The translations under genes were made by a program, and so were the position numbers. 64,000 bases of DNA, from assembly GCA_029785825.1 (NCBI GenBank), contig JAFLYY010000001.1, forward strand, positions 62,001 to 126,000, written 5' to 3'. The stretch is from Nitrososphaerota archaeon (GTDB lineage Archaea; Thermoproteota; Nitrososphaeria; Nitrososphaerales; Gagatemarchaeaceae). Of this stretch, positions 25,844-33,944 are shown in pieces. How positions within the stretch are numbered: position 1 is the first letter of the stretch; every line of letters begins with the position of its first letter. The notes under the pieces were generated by a model. That model did not search any database and was not told where the DNA came from. It was given only the letters and a program-made list of their open reading frames with translations.

Positions 25844-26716
25844 TCAGATACTGAGCCTCTGGCCGTTGCAGTAGATGTTGAACCTGTCTCCGCGCACAAA
25901 GCCTGCGAGCGTTACACCATATTCTTCAGCCAGCTGCCTGGAGAGACTGCTGGGCGCCCCAATGGCTGCTACAACCGGGATGCCCGCCATGACGGCCTTC
26001 TGAACGAGCTCGAAGCTCGCGCGTCCGCTCACGAGCAGCAGGGTGTCCGACGCAGGGAGCTTCCTCTGCAGGAGCAGCGCCCCGACCACTTTGTCCAGGG
26101 CGTTGTGCCGCCCCACGTCCTCTCTGAGGAGGAGCAGCCTTCCCTCGGGATCGAAGAGGGCGGAGGCATGGATCCCCCCTGTCTTTGCGAAGAGGCTCTG
26201 AGCCTCCTTCATCTTCTCCGGGAGCTTCCCGAGCACCCCGCCGTCGATCTGGAAGGTCCCCACAGGCCTGACCGCACACTCCGACCTCACCAGCTCGATT
26301 GACGCCTTTCCGCATATGCCGCAGCTCGAAGTGGTGTACACCTTCCTGCTGAGTCGATCGGCGTCGAAGGTGAGCCCTGGAGAGAGGGTGACGTTCACGA
26401 TATTGTAATTCTGTGGCTCGAGCGGGTCGGTGCAGTAGGCGATCGATTCGATGTCGTCGCCACGCTTTACCGCTCCCTCGCTGAACAGGAAGCCTGCCGC
26501 AAGCTCGAAGTCGTTCCCTGGCGTCCGCATGGTCACGGCCACGCTGTGCTTGGTGCCAGAGCCTCTCCCGTCCGGAGTGACGACCCTTATCTCCAGAGGC
26601 TCCTCGGTGGCGAGCAGGTCATCCTTGTCCATGGCGGAGCCACCTTCCACCGCCTTTACCGATACGGGGACCACGCTCCCGGGGCGCTCCGTCTTAGGCA
26701 TCAACCTGCAAATCAC
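25844..26716 (-). CDS. fdhD: FdhD-type sulfurtransferase for molybdoenzyme maturation
   Basis: A 290-residue FdhD protein with the sulfur-carrying motif SSCGICGKAS near residue 135, LREDVGRHNALDKVVG near 205 and LLVSGRASFELVQKA near 232. FdhD transfers sulfur to the bis-MGD cofactor of DMSO-superfamily enzymes such as formate dehydrogenases. No formate dehydrogenase is in the window, so the padB product is a likely client here. Convergent with hcrB, 16 bases apart. Start is the ATG at 26716; an ATG near 26701 is possible. Confidence 0.88.
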   Translation of the reverse strand: MICRLMPKTERPGSVVPVSVKAVEGGSAMDKDDLLATEEPLEIRVVTPDGRGSGTKHSVAVTMRTPGNDFELAAGFLFSEGAVKRGDDIESIAYCTDPLEPQNYNIVNVTLSPGLTFDADRLSRKVYTTSSCGICGKASIELVRSECAVRPVGTFQIDGGVLGKLPEKMKEAQSLFAKTGGIHASALFDPEGRLLLLREDVGRHNALDKVVGALLLQRKLPASDTLLLVSGRASFELVQKAVMAGIPVVAAIGAPSSLSRQLAEEYGVTLAGFVRGDRFNIYCNGQRLSI

Positions 26717-26755
26717 CGGCCACGCGAAGCCCCTTCGTACAGAGCACCGAAGTCC

Positions 26756-27298
26756 TCAGGCGGGGCTCCTCCCCCACGCCTTCTTCACCAGCCTGTCCAG
26801 CTCCCCCCGCCCCACATCGTCCTTCTTCGAGCCGAAGCAGTTGACGTTCTCTTCGTCGTCTCCTCCTTCCATCGTCTCTTCTCCCATGGGGAAGAGCATC
26901 CCGTTCTCCTTCTGGATGTGGACCTCAAGAAGGCCCCGGTATTCCTCGCAGAGCTGCGTAATGGCGCCGACGTTGTCACTTCCGCCTTCGTTGAGGACGA
27001 GCTGCGCTCCCAGCCTCCTCACAAGGTCCCGGCCCGCTTGGTGCTCCTCCAACATCACCTGTAATATCGGGCTTTCCTTGCCTATGCCGCGCCTCTCTAG
27101 GCAGGGGAAGAAGCAGCTCTCTTCCTTCCCGTGATGGCACCTGTCGATGAAGGTACCGCTGAAATCGACGATGTCTTTGAGGAAAACTGCGTCGACCTTC
27201 CCGCTCTGGCGCATTAGCTCCGTCTCGCGGCCAAGTTCCTCCAGGACCCTCGCTATTATCCTGTGGTCATCCCTGAGTTCGTCCGTCGAACGGGACAA
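26756..27298 (-). CDS. hemerythrin HHE-domain protein
   Basis: A 180-residue four-helix protein with iron-ligand pattern DDHRIIARV near residue 10, DRCHHGKEESCFFP near 53, LEEHQAGRDLV near 84 and LEVHIQKENGMLFP near 124. HHE proteins bind a di-iron centre and sense or buffer oxygen or nitric oxide. Its place between fdhD and the AbrB-PhoU regulator may reflect protection of oxygen-labile enzymes. TTG start. The tail after residue 140 is acidic and glycine-rich. Confidence 0.85.
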   Translation of the reverse strand: MSRSTDELRDDHRIIARVLEELGRETELMRQSGKVDAVFLKDIVDFSGTFIDRCHHGKEESCFFPCLERRGIGKESPILQVMLEEHQAGRDLVRRLGAQLVLNEGGSDNVGAITQLCEEYRGLLEVHIQKENGMLFPMGEETMEGGDDEENVNCFGSKKDDVGRGELDRLVKKAWGRSPA

Positions 27299-27319
27299 CC
27301 TTACACATCCCAGGCGAGG

Positions 27320-28360
27320 CTAGGATGACTCCCCCGAGGGGAAGAATATCCTGTTGCTCGCCGCGTCCGCCATTCCTATGCTGTAACCGGCAATCCTCCT
27401 GATCTCCCTCGCGATGAGCATCCCTGCCACCGCCTTCTTGACGTTCTTGGTACCCTTCGATATCTGTGCCCCGATGCTCCCGTCTATCGTCTTCACCAGC
27501 TCCATAAGCTTCAGCGTCTTCAGCACCCTGGAGTAGTCCTTGTTCAGGAACGCCTCCACGGACAGCCTCTGCATCTCGTAGGCTGCCTCGGACATCCGCC
27601 TTAGGGACCTTAGTATTCCCTCCTCAATGGGCTGTGCGAGGTCCTTCATGTGCCTCGCGATGTAGATACCATGGTAGACGGTGCGGTTGAGGTCCCTCAC
27701 CAGGAGGCCGTAGGTTATCAGCTCCCTGCTGTCTTTGATTCCGCTGTCGTATGCCTCCTGCGAGTTGACGCTGCAGACGGCGAGCTTCCTGATCATCGCC
27801 CTGTAGCTCCTCAGAATCTCCGGCTCCCGCCCTATCACCTCTGCCGCAAGGTCGACGTCTCCCTTCATGACGGCGGCGAAGGCGTCTCTGTGAATCGAAA
27901 GCGCGATCTCCTGTATCTCTCCTATCATGGTGTCGAGAGGCTTCTTTTCCTGTCCCAGTGTCACTTCGAAAGTCACCGAGTAGCCGTCCTCCTTCGCAAC
28001 TTCGATTCCGGGGAGGTCGAGCCTGACCTCTCGCAACTCCTTCTTCGTCCCGACGGGCATGACCTTGCGCGAGCTCACGGTCATCACGTCCGCGCCCTGC
28101 ATATAGTACGTCCATAGGAGATACCTGATCGACTTCACGTCGTCGACGGACTCCATGTGGATCTCGGCCTTCTTCTTCTCCCCCATCAGCTTCGTGGGAG
28201 CTAGCTTGAGGGATACTCCGTCCTCCACCACGAACAGCTCGGCCCCCTTCTCCATGCTGTGCTTGGTCACCCACCAGCGGGGGAGGGTTATCGTATAGCT
28301 GCCTCCCTTGATGGCCTGAAGGCTCCTGCGTCCCGGTTGCGAGGGGACCGTCTTGCCCAT
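27320..28360 (-). CDS. AbrB/PhoU-domain regulator
   Basis: A 346-residue protein. The first 60 residues (SLQAIKGGSYTITLPRWWVTKH) form a SpoVT/AbrB-like DNA-binding swapped hairpin; the rest is helical with two PhoU repeats (IGEIQEIALSIHRDAFAAVMKGD; RSLRRMSEAAYEMQRLSVEAF). This architecture is common in archaea and is linked to phosphate or oxyanion uptake. No phosphate transporter is nearby; molybdate or tungstate control is a speculative alternative given the Mo-cofactor genes upstream. It lies 93 bases downstream of mobB. Confidence 0.82.
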   Translation of the reverse strand: MGKTVPSQPGRRSLQAIKGGSYTITLPRWWVTKHSMEKGAELFVVEDGVSLKLAPTKLMGEKKKAEIHMESVDDVKSIRYLLWTYYMQGADVMTVSSRKVMPVGTKKELREVRLDLPGIEVAKEDGYSVTFEVTLGQEKKPLDTMIGEIQEIALSIHRDAFAAVMKGDVDLAAEVIGREPEILRSYRAMIRKLAVCSVNSQEAYDSGIKDSRELITYGLLVRDLNRTVYHGIYIARHMKDLAQPIEEGILRSLRRMSEAAYEMQRLSVEAFLNKDYSRVLKTLKLMELVKTIDGSIGAQISKGTKNVKKAVAGMLIAREIRRIAGYSIGMADAASNRIFFPSGESS

Positions 28361-28400
28361 CGTTCATCGCGTGAGAACATTGATTCTATTAGGCTTTTTG

Positions 28401-28408
28401 TATATATT
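28401..28408 (-). promoter_or_regulatory. TATA box for AbrB/PhoU regulator
   Basis: TATATATT in a 93-base AT-rich spacer, about 44 bases before the ATG at 28360 on the minus strand, giving a predicted short leader of roughly 18 bases. It separates this gene from the moeA-mobB unit. Confidence 0.5.
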
Positions 28409-28453
28409 CCTCGCAGAGTATGTAACCCGAGAAGTAAAATTATAGCATAGACG

Positions 28454-28999
28454 TCATGTATATTGCTTCCCTCTGCCTCCGCCCTTCGTGAGGATCCTCA
28501 GGAGCATCGCTCCGTCTTCCGGAAGGACGACATAGGGTACTCCAAGCGCCGAGCATCCTCTCTTCCCTACGGCCACCCTCCCCGTCACAAATCTCGCACC
28601 GGGGTGCAAACGCAGGAGCTTCTCAGCCTGTCCGACATCCTCCGCGCAGATTCCATGCACGGCGCCTCGGGGAGGGCCTGTCTTCCCGTGCATCCCCTCC
28701 ACCAAGACGAAGTCCAACCCTCCGCCAAGCGCCTCTGCGACCTCCCTTGCCGTCAGCCTTCTCGTGTCCCTCTTCTGAATGACCGCGACCTCGTGACGCG
28801 CGACAACGGCTACCGCCGACGCCCCGGCCTTTGCATGCCTCCATGTATCCTTCCCGGGAGTGTCGATGGAGAAGCTTGGTTCGTGGACGTGCTTGATGGT
28901 CCCGACCTTGAGCCCTGCCTTCTTCATCGCCCTGACTGTCGCTTCGATCGCCGTCGTCTTCCCTCCTCCCTTGTATCCGAAGAACACCACCAGCTTCAT
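28454..28999 (-). CDS. mobB: molybdopterin-guanine dinucleotide biosynthesis adapter MobB
   Basis: A 181-residue P-loop GTPase. Walker A is GYKGGGKTTAIEA near residue 8, and IKHVHEPSFSIDTPGKDTWRH near 38 is the MobB signature; LVEGMHG near 98 is the Walker B-like segment. It supports the last nucleotide-addition step of the molybdenum cofactor. It overlaps moeA by ATGA, so the two are translated together. Confidence 0.88.
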   Translation of the reverse strand: MKLVVFFGYKGGGKTTAIEATVRAMKKAGLKVGTIKHVHEPSFSIDTPGKDTWRHAKAGASAVAVVARHEVAVIQKRDTRRLTAREVAEALGGGLDFVLVEGMHGKTGPPRGAVHGICAEDVGQAEKLLRLHPGARFVTGRVAVGKRGCSALGVPYVVLPEDGAMLLRILTKGGGRGKQYT

Positions 29000-30339
29000 G
29001 TTTCCCGCCCCGACGCCCCAACCCTCGCGAGTTCGGCGGGCCCTAGGAGTTCGACTTCAACGCTGCTTGACGCCTCAACTTTCTTGTTCGCCCCGAGACG
29101 GACGAAGCCACTGGCTTCGGATAGACTCCCCAGAAGGTTCGAACCCCATTTCAGAGGCGTGGCGACCAAAGAGCCGTCCTCCCGCCGCAGCTTCATCAGG
29201 AAGTAGGCGTCTAGGGGTCGCCTGTTCGCGAGTTCCTCCTCAGTCCGGGCGACGACAGAGACCCTGCCGAAGTCGGGGTCCTGACCTGAGAGCATGTTGA
29301 CCACCGGGAGGGCCACGGCGAATGTGGCGAGGGCGGCCGAAACAGCGTGCCCCGGGAGGATGACCACAGGCTTCGTGACGCCCTTCCTTCTGACGATCGC
29401 CAGTCCTGTCGGCTTGATGGGCACCGCGCGTATCCCATGGAACAGGAGTTCGGACCCCGGAATCGACTCCAGCGCCTCGGAGACAAGGTCGTACTCGCCT
29501 ACGGAGCTTCCGGCTATGGTCGTGATCACATCGACGATTTCGAGGCCCTTCTCTATCGCCAAGCGGACGTCTTCCTTCCCGTCCTCGCATATCCCCAACG
29601 ATACGGTCTCCACCCCCCGGGCCTCGAGATACCCCCTTACCATGTTCGAATAGTTGTTGAATGGACCCACCCTGTGCTTCGACTTCGCGGGCCGGGGGAA
29701 CTCCACGAGTTCGCTCCCGACGGAGAGCACGCCTGCCCTCGGCCTCCTCTTCACCCGAAGGGTCGTCGTGCTGCAGGCCAGGCAGAGTGCAAGGGAAGCC
29801 GCAGTCACCGTCTGGGACCGTCTCAGTATCACCGAACCCTTGCGCACGTCCTCTCCTGAAAGGGATACGTTCTTCCACCTGGGGAACTCCCTGGACACCT
29901 CGACGCCGGAGCCCTCCAAGGCCCTGACGTCTTCTTCCTTCACCACGAGGTCTGCCCCGGCCGGCATCGGGGCTCCTGTCGCCACCTGAAGCGCCTCCCC
30001 CGGTCCGACGGCACCTTTGGCCGAACCGATTCCGTAGGGACGGACGGAACCAACGACCGTGAGGGTGACTGGCCTGTCGACGGCGGCGCCCTTCAGGTCT
30101 CTTTGCCTTACGGCATAGCCGTCCATGGCGGCGACCGATCGGGGAGGGAGGTCCCGGAGCGATCTGACGTCCCCCGACGAGACCCTCATGAGCGCCCTGT
30201 CCACCCTGACCTTCTCCGTCGGCCAACTGGTCCCTTCGAGGGCCAGCTTCGCCTTCTCCATCGCCTTGTCCGGCGGGACGAGTTTCAGCACCTTCCATGC
30301 GGCTCGTCCTACCGGCCGGGCTCCCGTTCCGTCAGTCAA
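28996..30339 (-). CDS. moeA: molybdopterin molybdenumtransferase MoeA
   Basis: A 447-residue MoeA with SVAAMDGYAVRQRDL near residue 68 and GPGEALQVATGAPMPAGADLVV near 112; TTIAGSSVGEYDLV near 290 matches the TTGGxSxGxxD nucleotide-binding loop, with AGS in place of GGV, and LPGHAVSA near 350 is the PGNP-like loop in altered form (PGHA). It inserts molybdate into adenylated molybdopterin. TTG start at 30339 with TTAATTA about 30 bases upstream as a weak TATA box. Together with mobB, mobA and fdhD it serves the molybdoenzymes in this window. Confidence 0.85.
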   Translation of the reverse strand: MTDGTGARPVGRAAWKVLKLVPPDKAMEKAKLALEGTSWPTEKVRVDRALMRVSSGDVRSLRDLPPRSVAAMDGYAVRQRDLKGAAVDRPVTLTVVGSVRPYGIGSAKGAVGPGEALQVATGAPMPAGADLVVKEEDVRALEGSGVEVSREFPRWKNVSLSGEDVRKGSVILRRSQTVTAASLALCLACSTTTLRVKRRPRAGVLSVGSELVEFPRPAKSKHRVGPFNNYSNMVRGYLEARGVETVSLGICEDGKEDVRLAIEKGLEIVDVITTIAGSSVGEYDLVSEALESIPGSELLFHGIRAVPIKPTGLAIVRRKGVTKPVVILPGHAVSAALATFAVALPVVNMLSGQDPDFGRVSVVARTEEELANRRPLDAYFLMKLRREDGSLVATPLKWGSNLLGSLSEASGFVRLGANKKVEASSSVEVELLGPAELARVGASGRET

Positions 30340-30463
30340 TAGGCATCAGTTCCAGCGCCCCTTCCCGGTAATTAACTCCCGTTTCGGCTCCTGCCTCCGC
30401 CAGTCACGACACCCCAGGGTTCCGAGCGCCTCTTTATCAAAAATATAAAAAAACTCCAAAAAT

Positions 30464-30503
30464 ATAAATAACTTGCAGCCGACGAACCGCAGCCGTGCTG
30501 CGG
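30464..30503 (+). promoter_or_regulatory. TATA box and leader hairpin before the benzoate-CoA ligase gene
   Basis: TATAAATA at 30464-30471, with a second AT-rich box at 30442-30452, precedes a predicted leader of about 35 bases. The leader region contains a perfect 7-bp inverted repeat with a 3-base loop at 30487-30503 (CCGCAGC and GCTGCGG). Most genes here look leaderless, so a structured leader on this gene may be an operator or RNA element. Confidence 0.45.
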
Positions 30504-30531
30504 GTCCTCGTGGCTAAAGAGCCTGGTCGAG

Positions 30532-32301
30532 ATGGAGACGCCCGATAGGTTCAACATAGCAGACGTCCTCCTCAACGAAAACCTGGCCAAGCGGCCTGAC
30601 AAACCCGCGGTCTACTACGGGGACGAAACGCTCACCTATGCCGGGCTCTACGAGAAGACCAACCAGTTCGCGAACTCCCTCCGAGAGCTGGCGAACATTC
30701 GCATCGGGGACACGGTCATGTTGGTCCTTCCCGACAGCCCGGAGTTCTTCATCAGTCTTCTGGGTTCGATGAAAGCTGGTGCTGTCCCCGTCCTGAGCAA
30801 CGCCCTGCTCAACGACAACGACTACAGGTACATGTTCAACCTGAGCCGCGCAGGCACCGCGGTCGTATCGGCTCCGATACTCGAGTCCCTCAGGCGGATA
30901 CTCCCGGAGCTGAAGCACCTCAGGAGGGTGGTGGTGGTCGGAGGAGACGGCACGCCCGACGCGACAAGATTCGAAGACATGATCAGGTCGGGGAGCGCCA
31001 AGGCCGGGGCTGCTGAGACCTGCCGCGACGACCCGGCGTTCTGGCTCTGGACGTCTGGCACCACAGGCTCTCCGCAGGCTGTGGTGCACCTCCACCACGA
31101 CATACTCTTCACGACAGAGGCGTTCGGGAAGAACATCCTGAAAATCAGGGACACGGACGTCTGCCTCTCGGCGAGTAAGCTCTTCTTCGCATACGGCCTG
31201 GGGAACAGCTTCTCATTCCCCCTCAGATTCGGGGCGTCCACCGTCCTCTATCCTGCAAAGCCCACTCCGGAGAAGCTCCTCGAGCTCATCGACAGGCACA
31301 GGGCTACCGTCTTCTTCGCCGTACCGACGATATACAACGCAATGAGCAAGCTGGAGGACGACGCCATCAGAAGGTACGACCACGGCTCCCTCAGGCTCTG
31401 CGCATCCGCAGGAGAAGCGCTGCCAGCTAGCGTCTGGACCGGATGGAAGAGCAAGTTCGGCGTCGAAATCCTCGACGGCATCGGGACGACAGAAATCCTC
31501 CACTGCTTCATCTCGAACAGGGAAGGGATGGTGAAGCCCGGGAGCAGTGGGCTCCCGGTTCCAGGATACGAAGTGAAGCTTGTGGATGAAGAGGGGAACG
31601 ACGTGACAGAGCCCGGAGCGAACGGCTTCCTGATGGTGAAGGGAGGGAGCACCACCCCTTACTACTGGCTCAACCAGGAAAGGACGAAGAGGACGATTAT
31701 AGGGGACTGGATCTACACCGGGGACATCTTCAGTAAGGACGCCGACGGCTTCTACTGGCACCAGGGGAGGGCCACAGACATGCTCAAACCGAGAGGGTTG
31801 TGGGTCTCGCCGGTGGAGGTCGAAGCGGCCATCCTTGCGCATGACGCCGTCTTCGAGTGCGCCGTAGTGGGTGTGAAGGACGACGCAGGGCTGGAGAAAG
31901 TGAAGGCGTTCGTCGTCCTGAAGGAAGGGCATGCGGGGAGCCCAGAGCTCGTCGCCAGCCTGAAGGAGTTCCTGAAATCGAGGATCGACTCCTACAAGGT
32001 CCCGCAGATGGTCGAGTTCGTCGTCGAGCTCCCTAAGACGAGCACGGGGAAGATAAGGCGGTTCATGCTCCGAGAGAAGTCCTCGAGGCAGGGACCAGCG
32101 CCTCTCACCGCGGCCCAGAGCGGAATGGCCGAGCCTGCCCGCAGAGGAAGAGGGACTGAGCCAGGGCTGGTGACTATGAGATATGCGCACCTGATGCAAA
32201 TCTGCAGATACCAGACGGAAGGAGCATGCCTCCGCGAGAGCAATAACCCCCACGACTGTGTGGAGACCCTCTGTCCGCTCGTCGAGAAGTTCACGACGTG
32301 A
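30532..32301 (+). CDS. benzoate/4-hydroxybenzoate-CoA ligase with cysteine-rich C-terminal tail
   Basis: A 589-residue adenylate-forming ligase. WTSGTTGSPQAVVHLHHD near residue 170, LSASKLFFAYGLGN near 213, LCASAGEALP near 288, DGIGTTEILHCFISNR near 315 and WVSPVEVEAAIL near 425 match the benzoate-CoA ligase group (BadA, BclA, HbaA). It would activate benzoate or 4-hydroxybenzoate for HcrABC and BcrABCD. The catalytic lysine near residue 510 (TSTGKIRRF) ends the usual protein. A further 70 residues carry four cysteines at 558, 566, 576 and 581, an addition I do not know from characterised ligases. Confidence 0.85.
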   Translation: METPDRFNIADVLLNENLAKRPDKPAVYYGDETLTYAGLYEKTNQFANSLRELANIRIGDTVMLVLPDSPEFFISLLGSMKAGAVPVLSNALLNDNDYRYMFNLSRAGTAVVSAPILESLRRILPELKHLRRVVVVGGDGTPDATRFEDMIRSGSAKAGAAETCRDDPAFWLWTSGTTGSPQAVVHLHHDILFTTEAFGKNILKIRDTDVCLSASKLFFAYGLGNSFSFPLRFGASTVLYPAKPTPEKLLELIDRHRATVFFAVPTIYNAMSKLEDDAIRRYDHGSLRLCASAGEALPASVWTGWKSKFGVEILDGIGTTEILHCFISNREGMVKPGSSGLPVPGYEVKLVDEEGNDVTEPGANGFLMVKGGSTTPYYWLNQERTKRTIIGDWIYTGDIFSKDADGFYWHQGRATDMLKPRGLWVSPVEVEAAILAHDAVFECAVVGVKDDAGLEKVKAFVVLKEGHAGSPELVASLKEFLKSRIDSYKVPQMVEFVVELPKTSTGKIRRFMLREKSSRQGPAPLTAAQSGMAEPARRGRGTEPGLVTMRYAHLMQICRYQTEGACLRESNNPHDCVETLCPLVEKFTT

Positions 32302-32486
32302 CCTCGCAGGAATGGCGGCCCACGGGCTGACGCGAAGAAACTGGTCCCAACCGGCGCGTCCGTCCTGCCGTTCTACACCGATACTACAGACTCCATTCAA
32401 CCCCTCCCGCACCGGTAGTCTAGGGGCGCTTACTCGCCGAGACGGCCTTCTGACGCGCCACGGGCGAGTCGCTTCCTGCAGGTCGG

Positions 32487-32494
32487 CAATATAT
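32487..32494 (+). promoter_or_regulatory. TATA-like box for MFS gene
   Basis: AATATATC, about 30 bases before the GTG at 32518, in the 216-base spacer after the ligase gene. No other feature was seen in that spacer. Confidence 0.45.
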
Positions 32495-32517
32495 CGGTCC
32501 CGACCGGGGCGCCACGG

Positions 32518-33768
32518 GTGGAAGCCCCTCCCGACTCGAAACCCAGCTACTCCGCCCTCCTGAAGAACAGATCCTTCTCGCGCCTCTTCGTAGGCCAGCT
32601 CATCTCTCAATCGGGGGACGCTGTCTTCGATGTGGCCCTCCTCTGGCTCGTCTTGGCCACCACGGGCTCTACCGTCCTCGTGGGGCTCACCCAGGCCGCC
32701 GTGCTCATCCCAGCCGTCCTGGTCTCTCCTCTGGCCGGTGTCTATGCAGACAGAGTAAACAGGCGGAACATCATGGTCGTGAGCAACCTGTTCCAGGGCG
32801 CCATCACGGCGGCTGTCTCCGTCCTCTACCTGCTAAGCTCGCTTCACTACGCGCTCCTCATCGTCCTGGTCCTGGCGCTATACAGCGGGGCCCAGTTCTA
32901 CAGGGCTGCTAGCGGAGCAATCATACCCCGGATGGTGGGGAAGGGAGACCTGGGGGCGGCTAACGGCCTGCTCACGCTCAGCCAGTCCTTCAACCAGTTA
33001 GTGGGATACAGCGCAGGAGGGATTGTGATCTATGCTCTGGGTCCCGCGGTCCCCATCACCTATGATAGTGTGACGTTCTTTGCCGCTTCCTTCGTACTGA
33101 TTCTCATAGCGAAATCGCATGGGACTCCAAGGGCCGCATCAGACCCGAGCGTTCCCCGGGCCAGCTTCTCAGTCGACTTCAAGGAAGGACTCAGATACGT
33201 CCGCGGGAACAAGCTGTTCCTCGAGATCATGGTTCTCGGGCTTCTGGTCAACTTCTTCTTCACCGCAGCGTCCACCCTCATGGCCCCATATGCGAAGTTC
33301 GCAGTTCATGGCAACGCGTCCACCTATGGCTTCCTTTCGTCCGCCTTCGCGCTGGGGGTGGTCGTCGGCTCCATCCTGATAGGCAAAGTGAACTTCAGGA
33401 GGTATGTCGGAAAGCTCGTCTTCTTCGGCATAACGGGGGTCGGGCTCCTTATAGCAACAGCAGGCCTGGTCACCAGCATACCCATCGCATTTGCGGATTT
33501 TGTGGCCGTCGGAATCCTGCTCGCCGCAGTCAACGTCCCCATCAGCGCCGTGATACAAGCACGTATCCCGGGAGAGATGCTGGGGAGGGTGAACACCGTC
33601 CTCGGCGCCACTCTGGCCGCCGCTCAGCCTGTGGCCGCGGTACTGGCCGGAGTCCTGGCAGGGCTCGCCACGGTTAGCGCCGTGTTCGTCGGCTCAGGGG
33701 TCGCAGCTGCGGGAGCGACGCTGGCGCTCTATCCGGTGTTCAAGGAGCTGGGAAGCGCACAATACTGA
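32518..33768 (+). CDS. MFS transporter (EntS/MFS_3-like)
   Basis: A 416-residue protein with about twelve hydrophobic helices. The opening FSRLFVGQLISQSGDAVFDVALLWL and the loop PLAGVYADRVNRRNIM (MFS motif A form) are typical of the MFS_3 group of exporters and permeases. It follows the benzoate-CoA ligase on the same strand, so transport of aromatic acids or export of inhibitory products is possible; the family does not fix the substrate. GTG start at 32518. Confidence 0.82.
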   Translation: MEAPPDSKPSYSALLKNRSFSRLFVGQLISQSGDAVFDVALLWLVLATTGSTVLVGLTQAAVLIPAVLVSPLAGVYADRVNRRNIMVVSNLFQGAITAAVSVLYLLSSLHYALLIVLVLALYSGAQFYRAASGAIIPRMVGKGDLGAANGLLTLSQSFNQLVGYSAGGIVIYALGPAVPITYDSVTFFAASFVLILIAKSHGTPRAASDPSVPRASFSVDFKEGLRYVRGNKLFLEIMVLGLLVNFFFTAASTLMAPYAKFAVHGNASTYGFLSSAFALGVVVGSILIGKVNFRRYVGKLVFFGITGVGLLIATAGLVTSIPIAFADFVAVGILLAAVNVPISAVIQARIPGEMLGRVNTVLGATLAAAQPVAAVLAGVLAGLATVSAVFVGSGVAAAGATLALYPVFKELGSAQY

Positions 33769-33774
33769 TTGGAG

Positions 33775-33865
33775 TGGACCGGGGGGGAATTGAACCCCCG
33801 ACCTTGGGACCCCTTGGATTCTCCCGCGTGCGAGGCGGGCATTCATACCGCTGAACTACCGGCCC
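33775..33865 (-). tRNA. tRNA-Ala(CGC) with a probable intron in the variable region
   Basis: The complement folds as a tRNA: acceptor stem GGGCCGG with CCGGTCC, including the alanine identity pair G3-U70, D arm GTTC/GAAT, anticodon stem CCCGC/GCGGG with loop CTCGCAC (anticodon CGC) and T arm GGGGG-TTCAATT-CCCCC. Between the anticodon and T stems are 23 bases where about 5 (AGGTC) are expected. An 18-base insertion just after AG would leave a normal variable loop; it contains ATCC and GGGT that can form a 4-bp helix with 3-base bulges, as in bulge-helix-bulge introns. CCA is not encoded. A TATA-like box lies at 33889-33898. Confidence 0.85.
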
Positions 33866-33944
33866 ACAAGCCCAGCCGGATGCCCGTCGTATTTAACAGA
33901 GCAACCTGCGAACGGATAAGTCGGCCCTTTTTCCACAAGACGCC

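Noticed and set aside
31213-32610. 465-codon minus-strand frame opposite the benzoate-CoA ligase
   Set aside because: Shadow of a strong gene with many conserved motifs; no family resemblance of its own.
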